A stretch of 64,000 nt of DNA from Halomarina ordinaria (lineage in GTDB: Archaea > Halobacteriota > Halobacteria > Halobacteriales > Haloarculaceae), in contig NZ_JARRAH010000005.1 of assembly GCF_030553305.1 (NCBI RefSeq), positions 1 through 64,000 of the forward strand, given 5' to 3'. The position numbers and the translations under genes were made by a program. Below, piece after piece: positions 8,728 to 17,678 of this stretch (position 1 is the stretch's first letter; each line of letters begins with the position of its first letter). The notes beneath the pieces are model-generated. The model was given only the letters and a program-made list of their open reading frames with translations. It made no database searches and was not told the DNA's origin.

Positions 8728-9240
8728 TTACTCCGGGACCTCTTCGTTCTCAAGCTCTTCATTCGCGTACTCGATCAGTTGCTGCACTCGGTCATTGAAC
8801 TCGTTCTCGAACTCAGTGTGAAGCGCGTCATCGTACATCTGGAGAGTTCGTCCCAGCCCAACCGCAGCGAGCCAGTCTCGGAACTGATTGCTGTTCATGT
8901 CGTCGATGGACATGCTCAACGCTTCCGTGTCCGATCCAGCTCCCCAGAGATGTAGAAGATCGAGATCGGTGATCATTGCGAGGCGAGCAAAATCTGCAAG
9001 CGCAGCAGTCACCTCTCGAGATAACTCCGTGTAGGAGACGGAATCATGGTCGAGTTCTCGCTCTCCCCTCAACAATTCATTGACGTATGTGAGCGAACGT
9101 CGTGATAGGAATCCATCTCTACCGACTGCCATCGGGGGATCACTCTCTGACTCTGCAATCTCAGACAATGCCTGTCCACAGGAGCCACAGTAGTGGTGAA
9201 CTGCCTTGATCCGACGTCCGCAATTCGAGCAGTAGGGCAT
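8728..9240 (-). CDS. Zinc-ribbon protein of unknown function
   Basis: This 170-residue protein starts with MPYCSNCGRRI and continues with HYCGSCGQAL, a CxxC-x(n)-CxxC zinc ribbon within the first 25 residues. The rest is acidic and helical (SLTYVNELLRGERELDHDSVSY, ALADFARLAMITDLDLLHLWG) with an acidic tail (ANEELENEEVPE). No enzyme motif is visible. Proteins of this shape may bind DNA, RNA or other proteins. It is transcribed like parA and lies outside the inverted repeat at 9543. Confidence 0.65.
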   Translation of the reverse strand: MPYCSNCGRRIKAVHHYCGSCGQALSEIAESESDPPMAVGRDGFLSRRSLTYVNELLRGERELDHDSVSYTELSREVTAALADFARLAMITDLDLLHLWGAGSDTEALSMSIDDMNSNQFRDWLAAVGLGRTLQMYDDALHTEFENEFNDRVQQLIEYANEELENEEVPE

Positions 9241-9542
9241 ACTTTGCGCTACGAGTCATAGATACTGAGTCTTTGCTGGTGCGGGTATCTCCTGCGGCCT
9301 CGAGGACCCACTCTAGCCAGTATTCGTCTCTAGGGAGCTATCTGAACGCAGTCGGGGCGATATTCTCTGTCTGCTTGTTCGCGGTGAGATCGATTCTTAC
9401 AATTTCGCGGGGTCCCGTTGAGGTGGTCCAATCCTCAATTCGAGTTTGGACCAGCTCCGAGCGGTCGAACCGAGCACCAGCAGAAGTTGCGACTGGGAGT
9501 CTCAATGCATGAGTGCTTGTGAGTCGAATCAGCTACTGCATG

Positions 9543-9572
9543 GATTGCTGGTATTGATAGATAGAGAGCGTG
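9543..9572 (+). repeat. Left 30-bp inverted repeat of the giant-ATPase module
   Basis: The 30 bases at 9543-9572 match the reverse complement of 17319-17348 at 29 of 30 positions. Weaker similarity continues inward for roughly 80 bases, including CACAGTTCTG against CACAATTCTG and GTGCTGCATACA against GTGCTGTATACA. The rest of 9241-9689 holds no gene I can support. Confidence 0.75.
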
Positions 9573-9622
9573 CGTGTCTCAGTGAGGGGCCCAATCTCTC
9601 ACAGTTCTGCCAGTCTCATTGT

Positions 9623-9643
9623 GCTGCATACACAGTGTGTATC
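9623..9643. promoter_or_regulatory. Palindromic motif (ATACACAGTGTGTAT core)
   Basis: The 15-bp core at 9628-9642 is a perfect palindrome. Related sequences occur at 10127-10143 and, degenerate, at 17247-17263, and GCTGCATACA variants also occur near 25416, 31722 and 52462. It is part of the extended left inverted repeat. Confidence 0.5.
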
Positions 9644-9689
9644 AGTCGGCCAACAATCGCAAATCCGAGACACTAGTCAATAGATTGTA

Positions 9690-10046
9690 TCAATCTTGAA
9701 GTGGAGGATTCTCGAACACTGAACCACAATCTTTGCATACTGTTACCGTCCGACTGTTTCTCCGGGTGAGAGTCAAATCAGCATGCCCACAGTGGGGACA
9801 ATCTCGCGGGATATGCTCACTATTGCAGGAAGGGCAGACGAAGGTAACACCAGCATCACCGGTGTTCAAGCGTAGATTCTCGTGGTCACAGGTAGGGCAC
9901 AGTACTGGGATTCGTATATCCGCAGTGTTGCGAGGCGCACCCATAGCGAGGGCTACCAATTCCTGACCAGACGCGTTTCTACCAGACTGAAACTCGCCGG
10001 GAGGAAACCGGATTACCTCACCTTCTTTAGGCGAGACCCGATACAA
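9690..10046 (-). CDS. Multi-zinc-ribbon protein next to the giant ATPase
   Basis: The protein has up to 118 residues if the TTG at 10046 is used; no ATG is near, so the start is uncertain. The C-terminal 70 residues carry successive CxxC pairs: CPTCDH, CPSCNSEH, CPHCGH and CKDCGS, enough for two complete zinc ribbons. The N-terminus (EGEVIRFPPGEFQSGRNASGQELVALAMG) is unrecognised. It lies downstream of the giant ATPase gene on the same strand, inside the same inverted-repeat pair, so it may be part of that module. Zinc ribbons of this kind bind nucleic acids or proteins. Confidence 0.6.
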   Translation of the reverse strand: MYRVSPKEGEVIRFPPGEFQSGRNASGQELVALAMGAPRNTADIRIPVLCPTCDHENLRLNTGDAGVTFVCPSCNSEHIPRDCPHCGHADLTLTRRNSRTVTVCKDCGSVFENPPLQD

Positions 10047-10126
10047 ATAATGAGGGACTCATTACCGTGGTCACGATCTCCGCTGTCCCTGTTTGACATT
10101 TCGATTTTGGTGCCCAACAAATGACC

Positions 10127-10143
10127 GATACACGCTGTGTATC
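10127..10143. promoter_or_regulatory. Palindrome GATACAC-GCT-GTGTATC upstream of the zinc-ribbon gene
   Basis: This perfect 7-bp-arm inverted repeat with a 3-base spacer lies about 81-97 bp upstream of the zinc-ribbon gene start. The surrounding 55 bases (10107-10160) resemble 17230-17290 in the same orientation, so the block appears upstream of both genes of the module. That is consistent with a shared operator. Confidence 0.5.
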
Positions 10144-10262
10144 TTCGCACGACTGTTTTAACAAATTCCAGATAGGATATGAGTGAGTAGATGATTTTTT
10201 GTGAATCCAATACTAAATTTGGAATCGCGTTCCACGAAGATTTCTGGCTGTCCGCTGGTTTG

Positions 10263-13200
10263 TCACCCTCCGAGTTCGAAGTTCACGTAGAATTTCCCGC
10301 CGCGGAGTTTCTCCCAGACGGGGTCTTCCTCGTGATCGAAGTCGCCGAAGCGAACGACGTCTTCGATGTCCCGAAACTCGATCTCCGGCCATCCCGATCC
10401 CTTTTCCCACCCACGGGGTAAGCGGACCATTCGAACCAGATATCGGTCGACGGTCACCCTTGCAGGAATCCCTCCATCGGCACTGGGACCAGGTCGACGA
10501 GCCATCCGGAACTCGTTCCCGGTCAGTTTGAACCGCCCTTTGTCGGTCTCCTCGAGCAACACCGTCTTCACTTCGGTCCGCGTCATCTGCGCTCGTTCCC
10601 ACCCGTCGGTGGCGTCGGGACCGTACTGCCGGCCGAACGGATCGATGTAATCGAATCCCGGCCCCCGTTCCTCCGATGTGTCGACGAGTGCGTGGAAGAC
10701 GGCTCGAGCGGTGGGTTTGTCGTCGATCTCCGCAGCCGTGAGGTGACGCTTGGCGACGGCGTAGTCGTCGATTCCCTTCAGTCCCAAGATGGCAGCGTCC
10801 GTCACGGCATCGGACGCCGACTTCATGCGCCAGTCGTCGTAGTCTCGCCACTCTTCGACCGCGTCGACGACACGCGACCGTTGGTTGGCAGCTAGTGACT
10901 CGAAGCGGTCCCAGGCACGCTCGATACAGATCAGTTCGCCATCACGGCCACGACCCGCGGCAATTTCGGCGTCACTGTACGACGAGGGGGTGCCGCTCTT
11001 GTTGCCAACGGACGGGGAGCCGCGCGACTCTGGGGGATCCGACGCTGAGAGGTCGGACTGGCTGAAGTCGATCGACGAAACCGGCGACTCCTCCGAGAAC
11101 CACTCTTCGGTTCGCCGTTTCCGCGTTCGTTCCTGCTCGACGGGAGACGACCGCCCCCTGTCCTCGGTGACCGTCTCGAACACCTCTCGCACCGTCGTCT
11201 CGGCACTGGCTGGCGACTCCAACGCTTCACAGAGGCTGTCGAACAGTTCGCGGTTGGCTTCGTCGGCGAAGACGACGTCCATCTCGACGACTTCCGATCG
11301 CTGAGTCCGACACCACGACACCACCGTGTCACGGAGTACCGGGGGAACTGGCCCCGAATCGTCCGCCGGAAGGGCGACCAGCGGAACGTCCTGGAGGTGG
11401 TCCGGTAACGACGTGGCAGTCGGAATCACGTCCGATGTCGAGGCAGTCGGGGTCGGCGTGGTCCGCCGACGTGCCTCGGCTACGGCGTCGAGGAGGACGT
11501 CCTCTCCGGGATCGGTCGTCTGTGTGACAACGGCCCAGAACTTCTCGACGGCTGTGATCGCGGTGACGTAGTCTTCGAGTGTTTTGTAGGTTGCCGACTC
11601 ACCCCACTCGTCCAGATCGGCCCACGGGTCCGACTTGGCGAGGCTGGCGAGATCGAGGTGTGGTGTACGTCTCGCGACGGGTGCCAGCAGCCGTTGCCGA
11701 TCGGTTGGACGGCTCTTCGCCGCGGCGACCGTACAGCGCGTCGCATCCTCCTCGGAGAGGCCGCCGGGCTCACAAAGGTGTCTGTGCCACGTCGCGATCG
11801 GGTCGAGATCGCTGAGCGGTTCGTCAGCCTCGGGATCGACATCGGTCACTGCGTTGAGGACCGTTTCGGCGTCGACCGATGACCACGCGATTTCGGGGAG
11901 GGGCCGTCGGTCTGAACCCGACTCGGAGTCGGACGAGCGCAGGTGGTCGAGCAACGTCTCGAGAGCAGCGTGGATCCGCCGCAGTCGCCTCTCGTTCAAG
12001 GCAGCAATCTGCCGCTCGATGTCCGCCAGATCGTCCTCGTACTCCCGATCCAGTTGTGGCTCTGTTTTCATCAAGACGTTCTCGAACGCGTTACGAACCC
12101 GTCGTGACGGCTGATCGTCGAGGATCTGGACCAGGCCTTCGGCTGCGTAGAACGGGGGAATTGACTCGTCGTCGGCCACTCGGAGACTCTCTTCAAAGAA
12201 CGCGATCCGTGTCTCGGCACTCTCCTCCGTGGGGACCCACAGTGCCGACCGACGGTCTCCGGGTCTGTCGTCCGAGCGGTCGACGATCCCGATCTCGTTG
12301 GTCGCGGCGCTCTGGAGCGCCGTGTAGACAGCTTCGAGTTCGGTTTGCGAGGTCGTGGCCCGGTCGTAGGCAGCGACGAGATACGGAACTCTGTGGTCGA
12401 TCGCTTCTGCTACTCGTTGGAGTGCCGAGTCGTACGACTCAGCGGCAGTACTCGGGCCTTCGACCGGTTCTAGCTCCGGAATCTCACCCTCACCTTTCGT
12501 CCGGATACCGAACGAGAACGTCGGGTCTTCGTGGGGACGGTCACCCAGTACAAGCGCGAGACCACCGGGGTGGGTAGCGGGCAACTCGACGAACGCGCTT
12601 CGCTGCCCCTCTAAGATGTCGCGAGCATACTCGGGGAGGCGATCCGTGTAGACGTCAATCAGGATCGACAGTGACTCCGATCTCCCCTCGCCAACCGTAA
12701 CCGAGCAGAGCGCGCCACCTCGATTCACAAGGAGACGGGTCCCTACGTGCCAAATGTCCCTACGTTGCCAGGCCCGCTGCAACTCGTCGTCCATGTCGGG
12801 AACATGGTCTCTGAGATGGTCCCAAGTCACGAACCGGCGCAGGAGGCCGAACGTAGCCCTCCGTACGGACTCCATGTGCTCCGCCGGCAACTCGGTGACG
12901 TCATCACTCAACGGGTCGGTAGCGGCCGCTTCGTACGTCCTCAAGAACCAGTCGAGTTGCGCCGCCGCCTCCGCAGGCGTATGGTCTGCAATCGGTTTTG
13001 CGCCGAGTGCACCAGCGACAGCCCGAAGATCCAATTCGGGTGGGTCGATCTCGAACGGCTCGCAGGCTTCACTGACGTCCTCACGGAGGGTCTCCGTGTC
13101 GATCGTCGGGAGTTCGGCCTCGGCACGTCGGCCAGAGCCACCGTCGGAGGGGTCGAACACCAATCGCCGTGCTGGGTTCACTCCCGGCCGATACGCACCC

Positions 13201-16200
13201 TCTCGTCCCTCTCCAGACTTCCAAAGGCCAGAACTGGGCCAGTCGGTCGGCCACAAGTAGGCTGTTTGGAGTTGGACGAGCCCCAACGCTGGAATCGTGG
13301 TGTTGTTCGAGGCTGGGCTGTGTCCGGTATCGGTACAGAACCAAGCCGTTTCGAAGAGGTGCTCGGACAGTTCGGGCCAGAGGAGGAGTATCGCCCGTCG
13401 GAAGTCCGTGGTCGTGTCGTCATCCAGAATGTCGAGTTCGGTGAAACGCCACCACGTCGGTACGACGATGTCGTTCCCGGCGATCTGGATCCACTCGCTA
13501 ACGGCGTCTTCGAGCAAGTTGCCACGGCAAGTCGACGTGTGACCTGCGCTGACTGCGGGGTGGTGTTCGGTTCGCCAGCAGATTGACGCGTACGTGTCGA
13601 GTTCCGCCGCCGGTGGATCGATCGGACTGTCTTCCACGGTGGCATCCCCGCCTGTCGTCAACTGCTTCGCCTCGGTCAGTGTCATAGCACCTGTGTCCCG
13701 GTCGCGACCATTGCTACCAGGGAAGAACCACCCCCACTCGACGTGAGGGCCGACTTGCACGCCGACGTGGATCAAGAAGTTGAGTAACCACAGAGCACGG
13801 TCGCCGTCGCGGACCTCGGTGTCTGCGACGACTTCGAGCCACCGCTCGTCACTCGGGGGAGCGACGGCAAGTGTACCCTCCCGATCTACCATCGACGTAC
13901 ACTCGATGACCGCCGCCCACCGACGGAGATCTCTCGCTCGGGCCGGCAGTCCTTCTTCGTAACTCCCAGTGAACGGGTCGCGAACGGATCCCGACTCGAG
14001 ATCGTCGGCGATACTCTCGAACGCATCGACCCACTCTTGGCCAAAGACCAGTCGTTCTGCCGGCGCGACACCGCCGTCGGCAGTGGGCACTGGAACGCGC
14101 TGTGAGTAGCGGCGTTCGAGGAAGGTGTCGTAATCGCTAGGCCGGTTTCGGAGGCTCTCACCGACCAGTAGGTCCTCGACGCCCGTCTCATTTTCACCGG
14201 CGCTGAACTGTCGATTCCGATGCGGTGTGGGCCGTAACCATGGGGCTCTCTTGAGGGACGTTTCGACACAGACTGTCTGATAGAGATCCAACAAGTACCC
14301 AAGCGTCGCGTCATCGACCTCAAGGCGAGCGTCTCGCGGTGCGGAGAAGCCACCGATCTCTGCGGCGACGCGCTGGTAGTACGTGGCCGGCCCTCGCAGC
14401 TCTCGTGTCCCCCACTCGTTGTAGTTGGCCGCCAGCGTGCCCGACCAGTCCTCGTCGAACGGGGTAATGTAGATGTCGAGTGATTTAGGCGGTGCGACAA
14501 GTTGATCGATCGACGTCTCTGCTGACTGGCTCGTCTCTTTCGACCGGCGGAACACGATCCGATCGCTCCGCTCATACCGATCCGAGTGGCCGCCAGGTTC
14601 GCGTGTCGACGCACGGACGAGGTACCCGATCCCCATATCGGTCTCGTCGCTCGGGTCGTCACCGTGTGCCTCTCCGGGGAGCAGCGGCACGTGCCAGTCC
14701 CCTAATTTTCTTGCCGGATCTCTGCCATCCTCCTGCTCGTCGGCCTCTTCGTCCTCCGAATCGTATCTGTCGAGTGCAGCACAGATAGACTCGAAGTAGT
14801 GACGAGCGTACGGTTCGTCGTCACCATGTGAAGCGTACAGTTCAGCGTCGATCGGAACGGCCCAGCGGTCGGGATCGCCCCCCCAGACGTCACGGAGTGT
14901 CGAGACGAGACCCGAGCCCCCCGTCCCGTCTCGATGGAACGGCTGGTCAACCACGGCGGTCAGACCGATTCGAGTCGCGACTTCGCGATTCTCAGCTTGA
15001 ATCTCCCCGTTGGCCCGAGCACGCTGCAGCCAGCGGTCACCGTTCGTGACGGACTCCTTCGCCACAATTGGTGGAGATTCACCGGCACGGAGCGGTTCGA
15101 ACGCGTAGAGGCGATCCGGATCGACCAGTACCTCCGTCGGCTCTCGAATCTCGCCGCCGTGGGACGGCACGATTGGAGTCTCGCGCAAGGCTTCACACAC
15201 CCGTGAGACTACGTCGAGAGAGTTCTCGTCTCGCTGCCGGAACGGCATCACCAGCCACGGCATCCAGGCGTCGTAGTTATCTTGACCGCCTCGACTGTCC
15301 GGCCGAGCGAGGTCGACCGCAGCCTCCGCGACTAAGTCCGGAACTGCGGACAGGAGCTGTCGATTGACGTCGCTATCGTCTAGCTCCTGTCGGTCGAACC
15401 CCACTTGGAATGGAGCGTGCACCACGAACGGGAACGACGTTCGGGCGTCTTCGATCGGATAGAAGAGATACAGCGTCTTTCGTTCGGGAGCCCAACCGTC
15501 GTCCGCTGGTCTCGGCGACTCGAAGAGCAATCGCATCGGCTCATCGAACGTCCAATCGTCCTCGTCGCTGTCTTCGTCGTCCGGTGGATCGATGTCTACC
15601 GGACGAGAGTAGAGCCGGAACTGCTTCTCGGTCGGCTCGTCCACGTCGTCGGTCGCTTCGGAGACCGTGATGGACTGCCGATCTACTTCGGTACTCGATT
15701 CGATGTCCCGGGATTCACCGGTCGTGATCTCGACCCGTCTGGACTCGGCGAGTTCGAGCTGGCCACTCACCTCATCGCGGGTAACTCTGAGGAACTCGAT
15801 GTCTCTAATTTCGCCGAGTAAGACGAGAGTCTCACGACCGAGATCGGTACACTCCCCCCACAGTTGTGTTGCAGACTCGTTGTCTCCGTCGCTCCGCTGG
15901 TCACGGAACTGTCGTGCGACGTCCGGGTGTTCGTCGGAGAGCGGTAAGTCCGTCAGTAGTTCCTGGATAGTGTCGAGTAATCTCGTCCACTGCTCGTCGT
16001 CGTACTCAAGTTCGAGAACGGTCCGGTACTTTCCACGGTGGGCCGAGAGGCGAGCTTCGAGGTCGTCGTCGACCGACTCGTCGATATCTGACATCGGAGT
16101 CGTCGATTTCAATAGGACCTCGGTCAAGCCAGTTCCGTCACTTGAGGAGTGGCCATCAACGAACGGGTACCGAAACAGCGAAAGTCGGGGGATATCCCGC

Positions 16201-16904
16201 AGCACCTTGAGTGGGTTCGGTGGGATCTGCTCCGCCTGCACCGGCTGGAGTTCTGCCAAATCCTCGTCCTCGAGGTCGTCGGGGGTGGCTGAGGAGACGG
16301 GGAGCGAGAGATCGCCGACGATCGACTCGCAGGCGTCGACGACGGTCGAGTCGTACTCGTCGTCGAGCACGGACCGAAAGTCGGGATCGTCGAGGAACTC
16401 CGTGTACGTGTCCAGGAGCATCGAGACAGACTGTGACCGAGAGAAGCCGACCGATACCCGCTCGTCGACTACGATCGACTCGATCGAGAACTGCTTGGCA
16501 GTCTGGAGGATCGACTTCATCCCGACGCCCTTCTCACCGATCGCCCCACGTTCGTCCGCCTTCTCTGATCGGTTGAGCGCGGTCACGGCCTCGAATACCT
16601 GCTCGTCGTGGAGACGGAATGGACGCCCCGTGTTCGCCACGTAGAGCGAGTCGGGTCCGACAATCACTGCGACGGAGCCAGGCCTATCACTACTTGCCGA
16701 GGCGTCGTCGCGTCCCCGTCGAATCGCGTCTCGTGCGTTCTGAATCAGTTCGAGGATCGTCCGATTGTCGTGTGCTTCCGATACCGCCTCATTACCGACG
16801 CCGAGGTCACCCTCCTTCCGCCACCCACTGGAGTTGCGGAGTTGGAGAAGGAGGTCGCGCTGTTCACGGCGACATAGTTTCCGAAGATCCGATCGTGCAC
16901 TCAT
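10263..16904 (-). CDS. Giant protein: N-terminal sacsin/HSP90-like ATPase, C-terminal DUF3883 (NOV)-like domain
   Basis: The protein has 2213 residues. The N-terminus has a GHKL/HSP90-type ATP site: ELIQNARDA (52-60, N-box with catalytic Glu and Mg-binding Asn), ANTG (90-93) and GEKGVGMKS (123-131). The C-terminus has GFDYIDPFG (2083-2091), EVK (2111-2113) and FKLTGNEFRMAR followed by a DRYLVRMVRL strand, the pattern of DUF3883/NOV domains, which resemble PD-(D/E)XK nucleases. The roughly 1900 residues between are acidic and unrecognised. Sacsin-type ATPases joined to NOV domains are known in bacteria, archaea and plants, and some occur among restriction-like genes. A role as a chaperone-like sensor with a nucleic-acid effector is inference. 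The gene is alone with a zinc-ribbon gene inside an inverted repeat and next to an integrase. No frameshift is seen. Confidence 0.8.
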   Translation of the reverse strand: MSARSDLRKLCRREQRDLLLQLRNSSGWRKEGDLGVGNEAVSEAHDNRTILELIQNARDAIRRGRDDASASSDRPGSVAVIVGPDSLYVANTGRPFRLHDEQVFEAVTALNRSEKADERGAIGEKGVGMKSILQTAKQFSIESIVVDERVSVGFSRSQSVSMLLDTYTEFLDDPDFRSVLDDEYDSTVVDACESIVGDLSLPVSSATPDDLEDEDLAELQPVQAEQIPPNPLKVLRDIPRLSLFRYPFVDGHSSSDGTGLTEVLLKSTTPMSDIDESVDDDLEARLSAHRGKYRTVLELEYDDEQWTRLLDTIQELLTDLPLSDEHPDVARQFRDQRSDGDNESATQLWGECTDLGRETLVLLGEIRDIEFLRVTRDEVSGQLELAESRRVEITTGESRDIESSTEVDRQSITVSEATDDVDEPTEKQFRLYSRPVDIDPPDDEDSDEDDWTFDEPMRLLFESPRPADDGWAPERKTLYLFYPIEDARTSFPFVVHAPFQVGFDRQELDDSDVNRQLLSAVPDLVAEAAVDLARPDSRGGQDNYDAWMPWLVMPFRQRDENSLDVVSRVCEALRETPIVPSHGGEIREPTEVLVDPDRLYAFEPLRAGESPPIVAKESVTNGDRWLQRARANGEIQAENREVATRIGLTAVVDQPFHRDGTGGSGLVSTLRDVWGGDPDRWAVPIDAELYASHGDDEPYARHYFESICAALDRYDSEDEEADEQEDGRDPARKLGDWHVPLLPGEAHGDDPSDETDMGIGYLVRASTREPGGHSDRYERSDRIVFRRSKETSQSAETSIDQLVAPPKSLDIYITPFDEDWSGTLAANYNEWGTRELRGPATYYQRVAAEIGGFSAPRDARLEVDDATLGYLLDLYQTVCVETSLKRAPWLRPTPHRNRQFSAGENETGVEDLLVGESLRNRPSDYDTFLERRYSQRVPVPTADGGVAPAERLVFGQEWVDAFESIADDLESGSVRDPFTGSYEEGLPARARDLRRWAAVIECTSMVDREGTLAVAPPSDERWLEVVADTEVRDGDRALWLLNFLIHVGVQVGPHVEWGWFFPGSNGRDRDTGAMTLTEAKQLTTGGDATVEDSPIDPPAAELDTYASICWRTEHHPAVSAGHTSTCRGNLLEDAVSEWIQIAGNDIVVPTWWRFTELDILDDDTTTDFRRAILLLWPELSEHLFETAWFCTDTGHSPASNNTTIPALGLVQLQTAYLWPTDWPSSGLWKSGEGREGAYRPGVNPARRLVFDPSDGGSGRRAEAELPTIDTETLREDVSEACEPFEIDPPELDLRAVAGALGAKPIADHTPAEAAAQLDWFLRTYEAAATDPLSDDVTELPAEHMESVRRATFGLLRRFVTWDHLRDHVPDMDDELQRAWQRRDIWHVGTRLLVNRGGALCSVTVGEGRSESLSILIDVYTDRLPEYARDILEGQRSAFVELPATHPGGLALVLGDRPHEDPTFSFGIRTKGEGEIPELEPVEGPSTAAESYDSALQRVAEAIDHRVPYLVAAYDRATTSQTELEAVYTALQSAATNEIGIVDRSDDRPGDRRSALWVPTEESAETRIAFFEESLRVADDESIPPFYAAEGLVQILDDQPSRRVRNAFENVLMKTEPQLDREYEDDLADIERQIAALNERRLRRIHAALETLLDHLRSSDSESGSDRRPLPEIAWSSVDAETVLNAVTDVDPEADEPLSDLDPIATWHRHLCEPGGLSEEDATRCTVAAAKSRPTDRQRLLAPVARRTPHLDLASLAKSDPWADLDEWGESATYKTLEDYVTAITAVEKFWAVVTQTTDPGEDVLLDAVAEARRRTTPTPTASTSDVIPTATSLPDHLQDVPLVALPADDSGPVPPVLRDTVVSWCRTQRSEVVEMDVVFADEANRELFDSLCEALESPASAETTVREVFETVTEDRGRSSPVEQERTRKRRTEEWFSEESPVSSIDFSQSDLSASDPPESRGSPSVGNKSGTPSSYSDAEIAAGRGRDGELICIERAWDRFESLAANQRSRVVDAVEEWRDYDDWRMKSASDAVTDAAILGLKGIDDYAVAKRHLTAAEIDDKPTARAVFHALVDTSEERGPGFDYIDPFGRQYGPDATDGWERAQMTRTEVKTVLLEETDKGRFKLTGNEFRMARRPGPSADGGIPARVTVDRYLVRMVRLPRGWEKGSGWPEIEFRDIEDVVRFGDFDHEEDPVWEKLRGGKFYVNFELGG

Positions 16905-17678
16905 TTAAATATCTAAAACTCCGTCAGTTGCGTCTTCATTCCCTGTTACTTAGCCTTTGGTCTGGATCGACCCCGCACTCGCCACCCTGCTCAAACTCGA
17001 CGTAAGTGTAGAACCAGTTCATGTGCTCCCTCACCCAGACTATCTGAGAACGGTCGCGTCTCGACAAGTCATCAACCGAGCTTCGAGCGAGTGTTATCGT
17101 GTTATAGAACTACCCACACGCAATTTACAGCGGTGCAACTCTGGACAGAAAATGTTGGAATAGAGATGGTTTCAGAAGGCGGTGGAAAGTACAGAGGTTG
17201 TACTCACCGACTCAGTCAACTCAGGTTGGGTGCCGAACCGATGACCGATTCGCGCTATGTATACAGCACGACGAAATTAACAGAATTGTGGGGGGTTGGG
17301 GGCTCCCTCTGATAGACCCACGCTCTCTGTCTATCAATACCAGCAATCAACGAACACTGTGGTGACCGACGCTCCCAAGGGACGCCGCTGACGAGCGATC
17401 CAGCGTTCGGAACGGTGCCGGTCAGCTATCGACTGCTGACTGATTGACGAGCGGTACAGGCATCCAAGCGTGTGGTTTGTAGAAATCCAAATGCCGAACT
17501 TCTGAACTTCCCAGCACCAGTACTTGATGTAGCGTAATGTGATATACAAAACGGTCTTTTTGCGATATACGTGCTCTACAACCCTTCAAACGCCTGTTTT
17601 CCATCTCCTAAGGTTACTGCCTGGTAGAATCCTACGCGGCAGTGAACTTATGCACCCCCGTTCCGTCTGTCGACCCGA
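16905..17678. other. Intergenic region with the right inverted repeat and upstream block of the giant ATPase gene
   Basis: No gene was found here. It holds the promoter region of the giant ATPase gene (ATTTAAATAT sits directly before its start), a degenerate palindrome at 17247-17263 similar to 10127-10143, the right 30-bp inverted repeat, and about 330 bp ahead of the integrase gene. Confidence 0.6.
17319..17348 (-). repeat. Right 30-bp inverted repeat of the giant-ATPase module
   Basis: The reverse complement matches 9543-9572 at 29 of 30 bases (single C/T difference). The pair encloses about 7.8 kb containing only the multi-zinc-ribbon gene and the giant ATPase gene. The integrase gene begins about 330 bp outside this repeat. 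Confidence 0.75.

Noticed and set aside
12747-13586. Plus-strand frame of 279 residues inside the giant ATPase gene
   Set aside because: Antisense to the giant ATPase gene, no motif.
15667-16644. Long plus-strand frame (325 residues) inside the giant ATPase gene
   Set aside because: Ser-rich antisense translation of the ATPase coding strand with no family signature.
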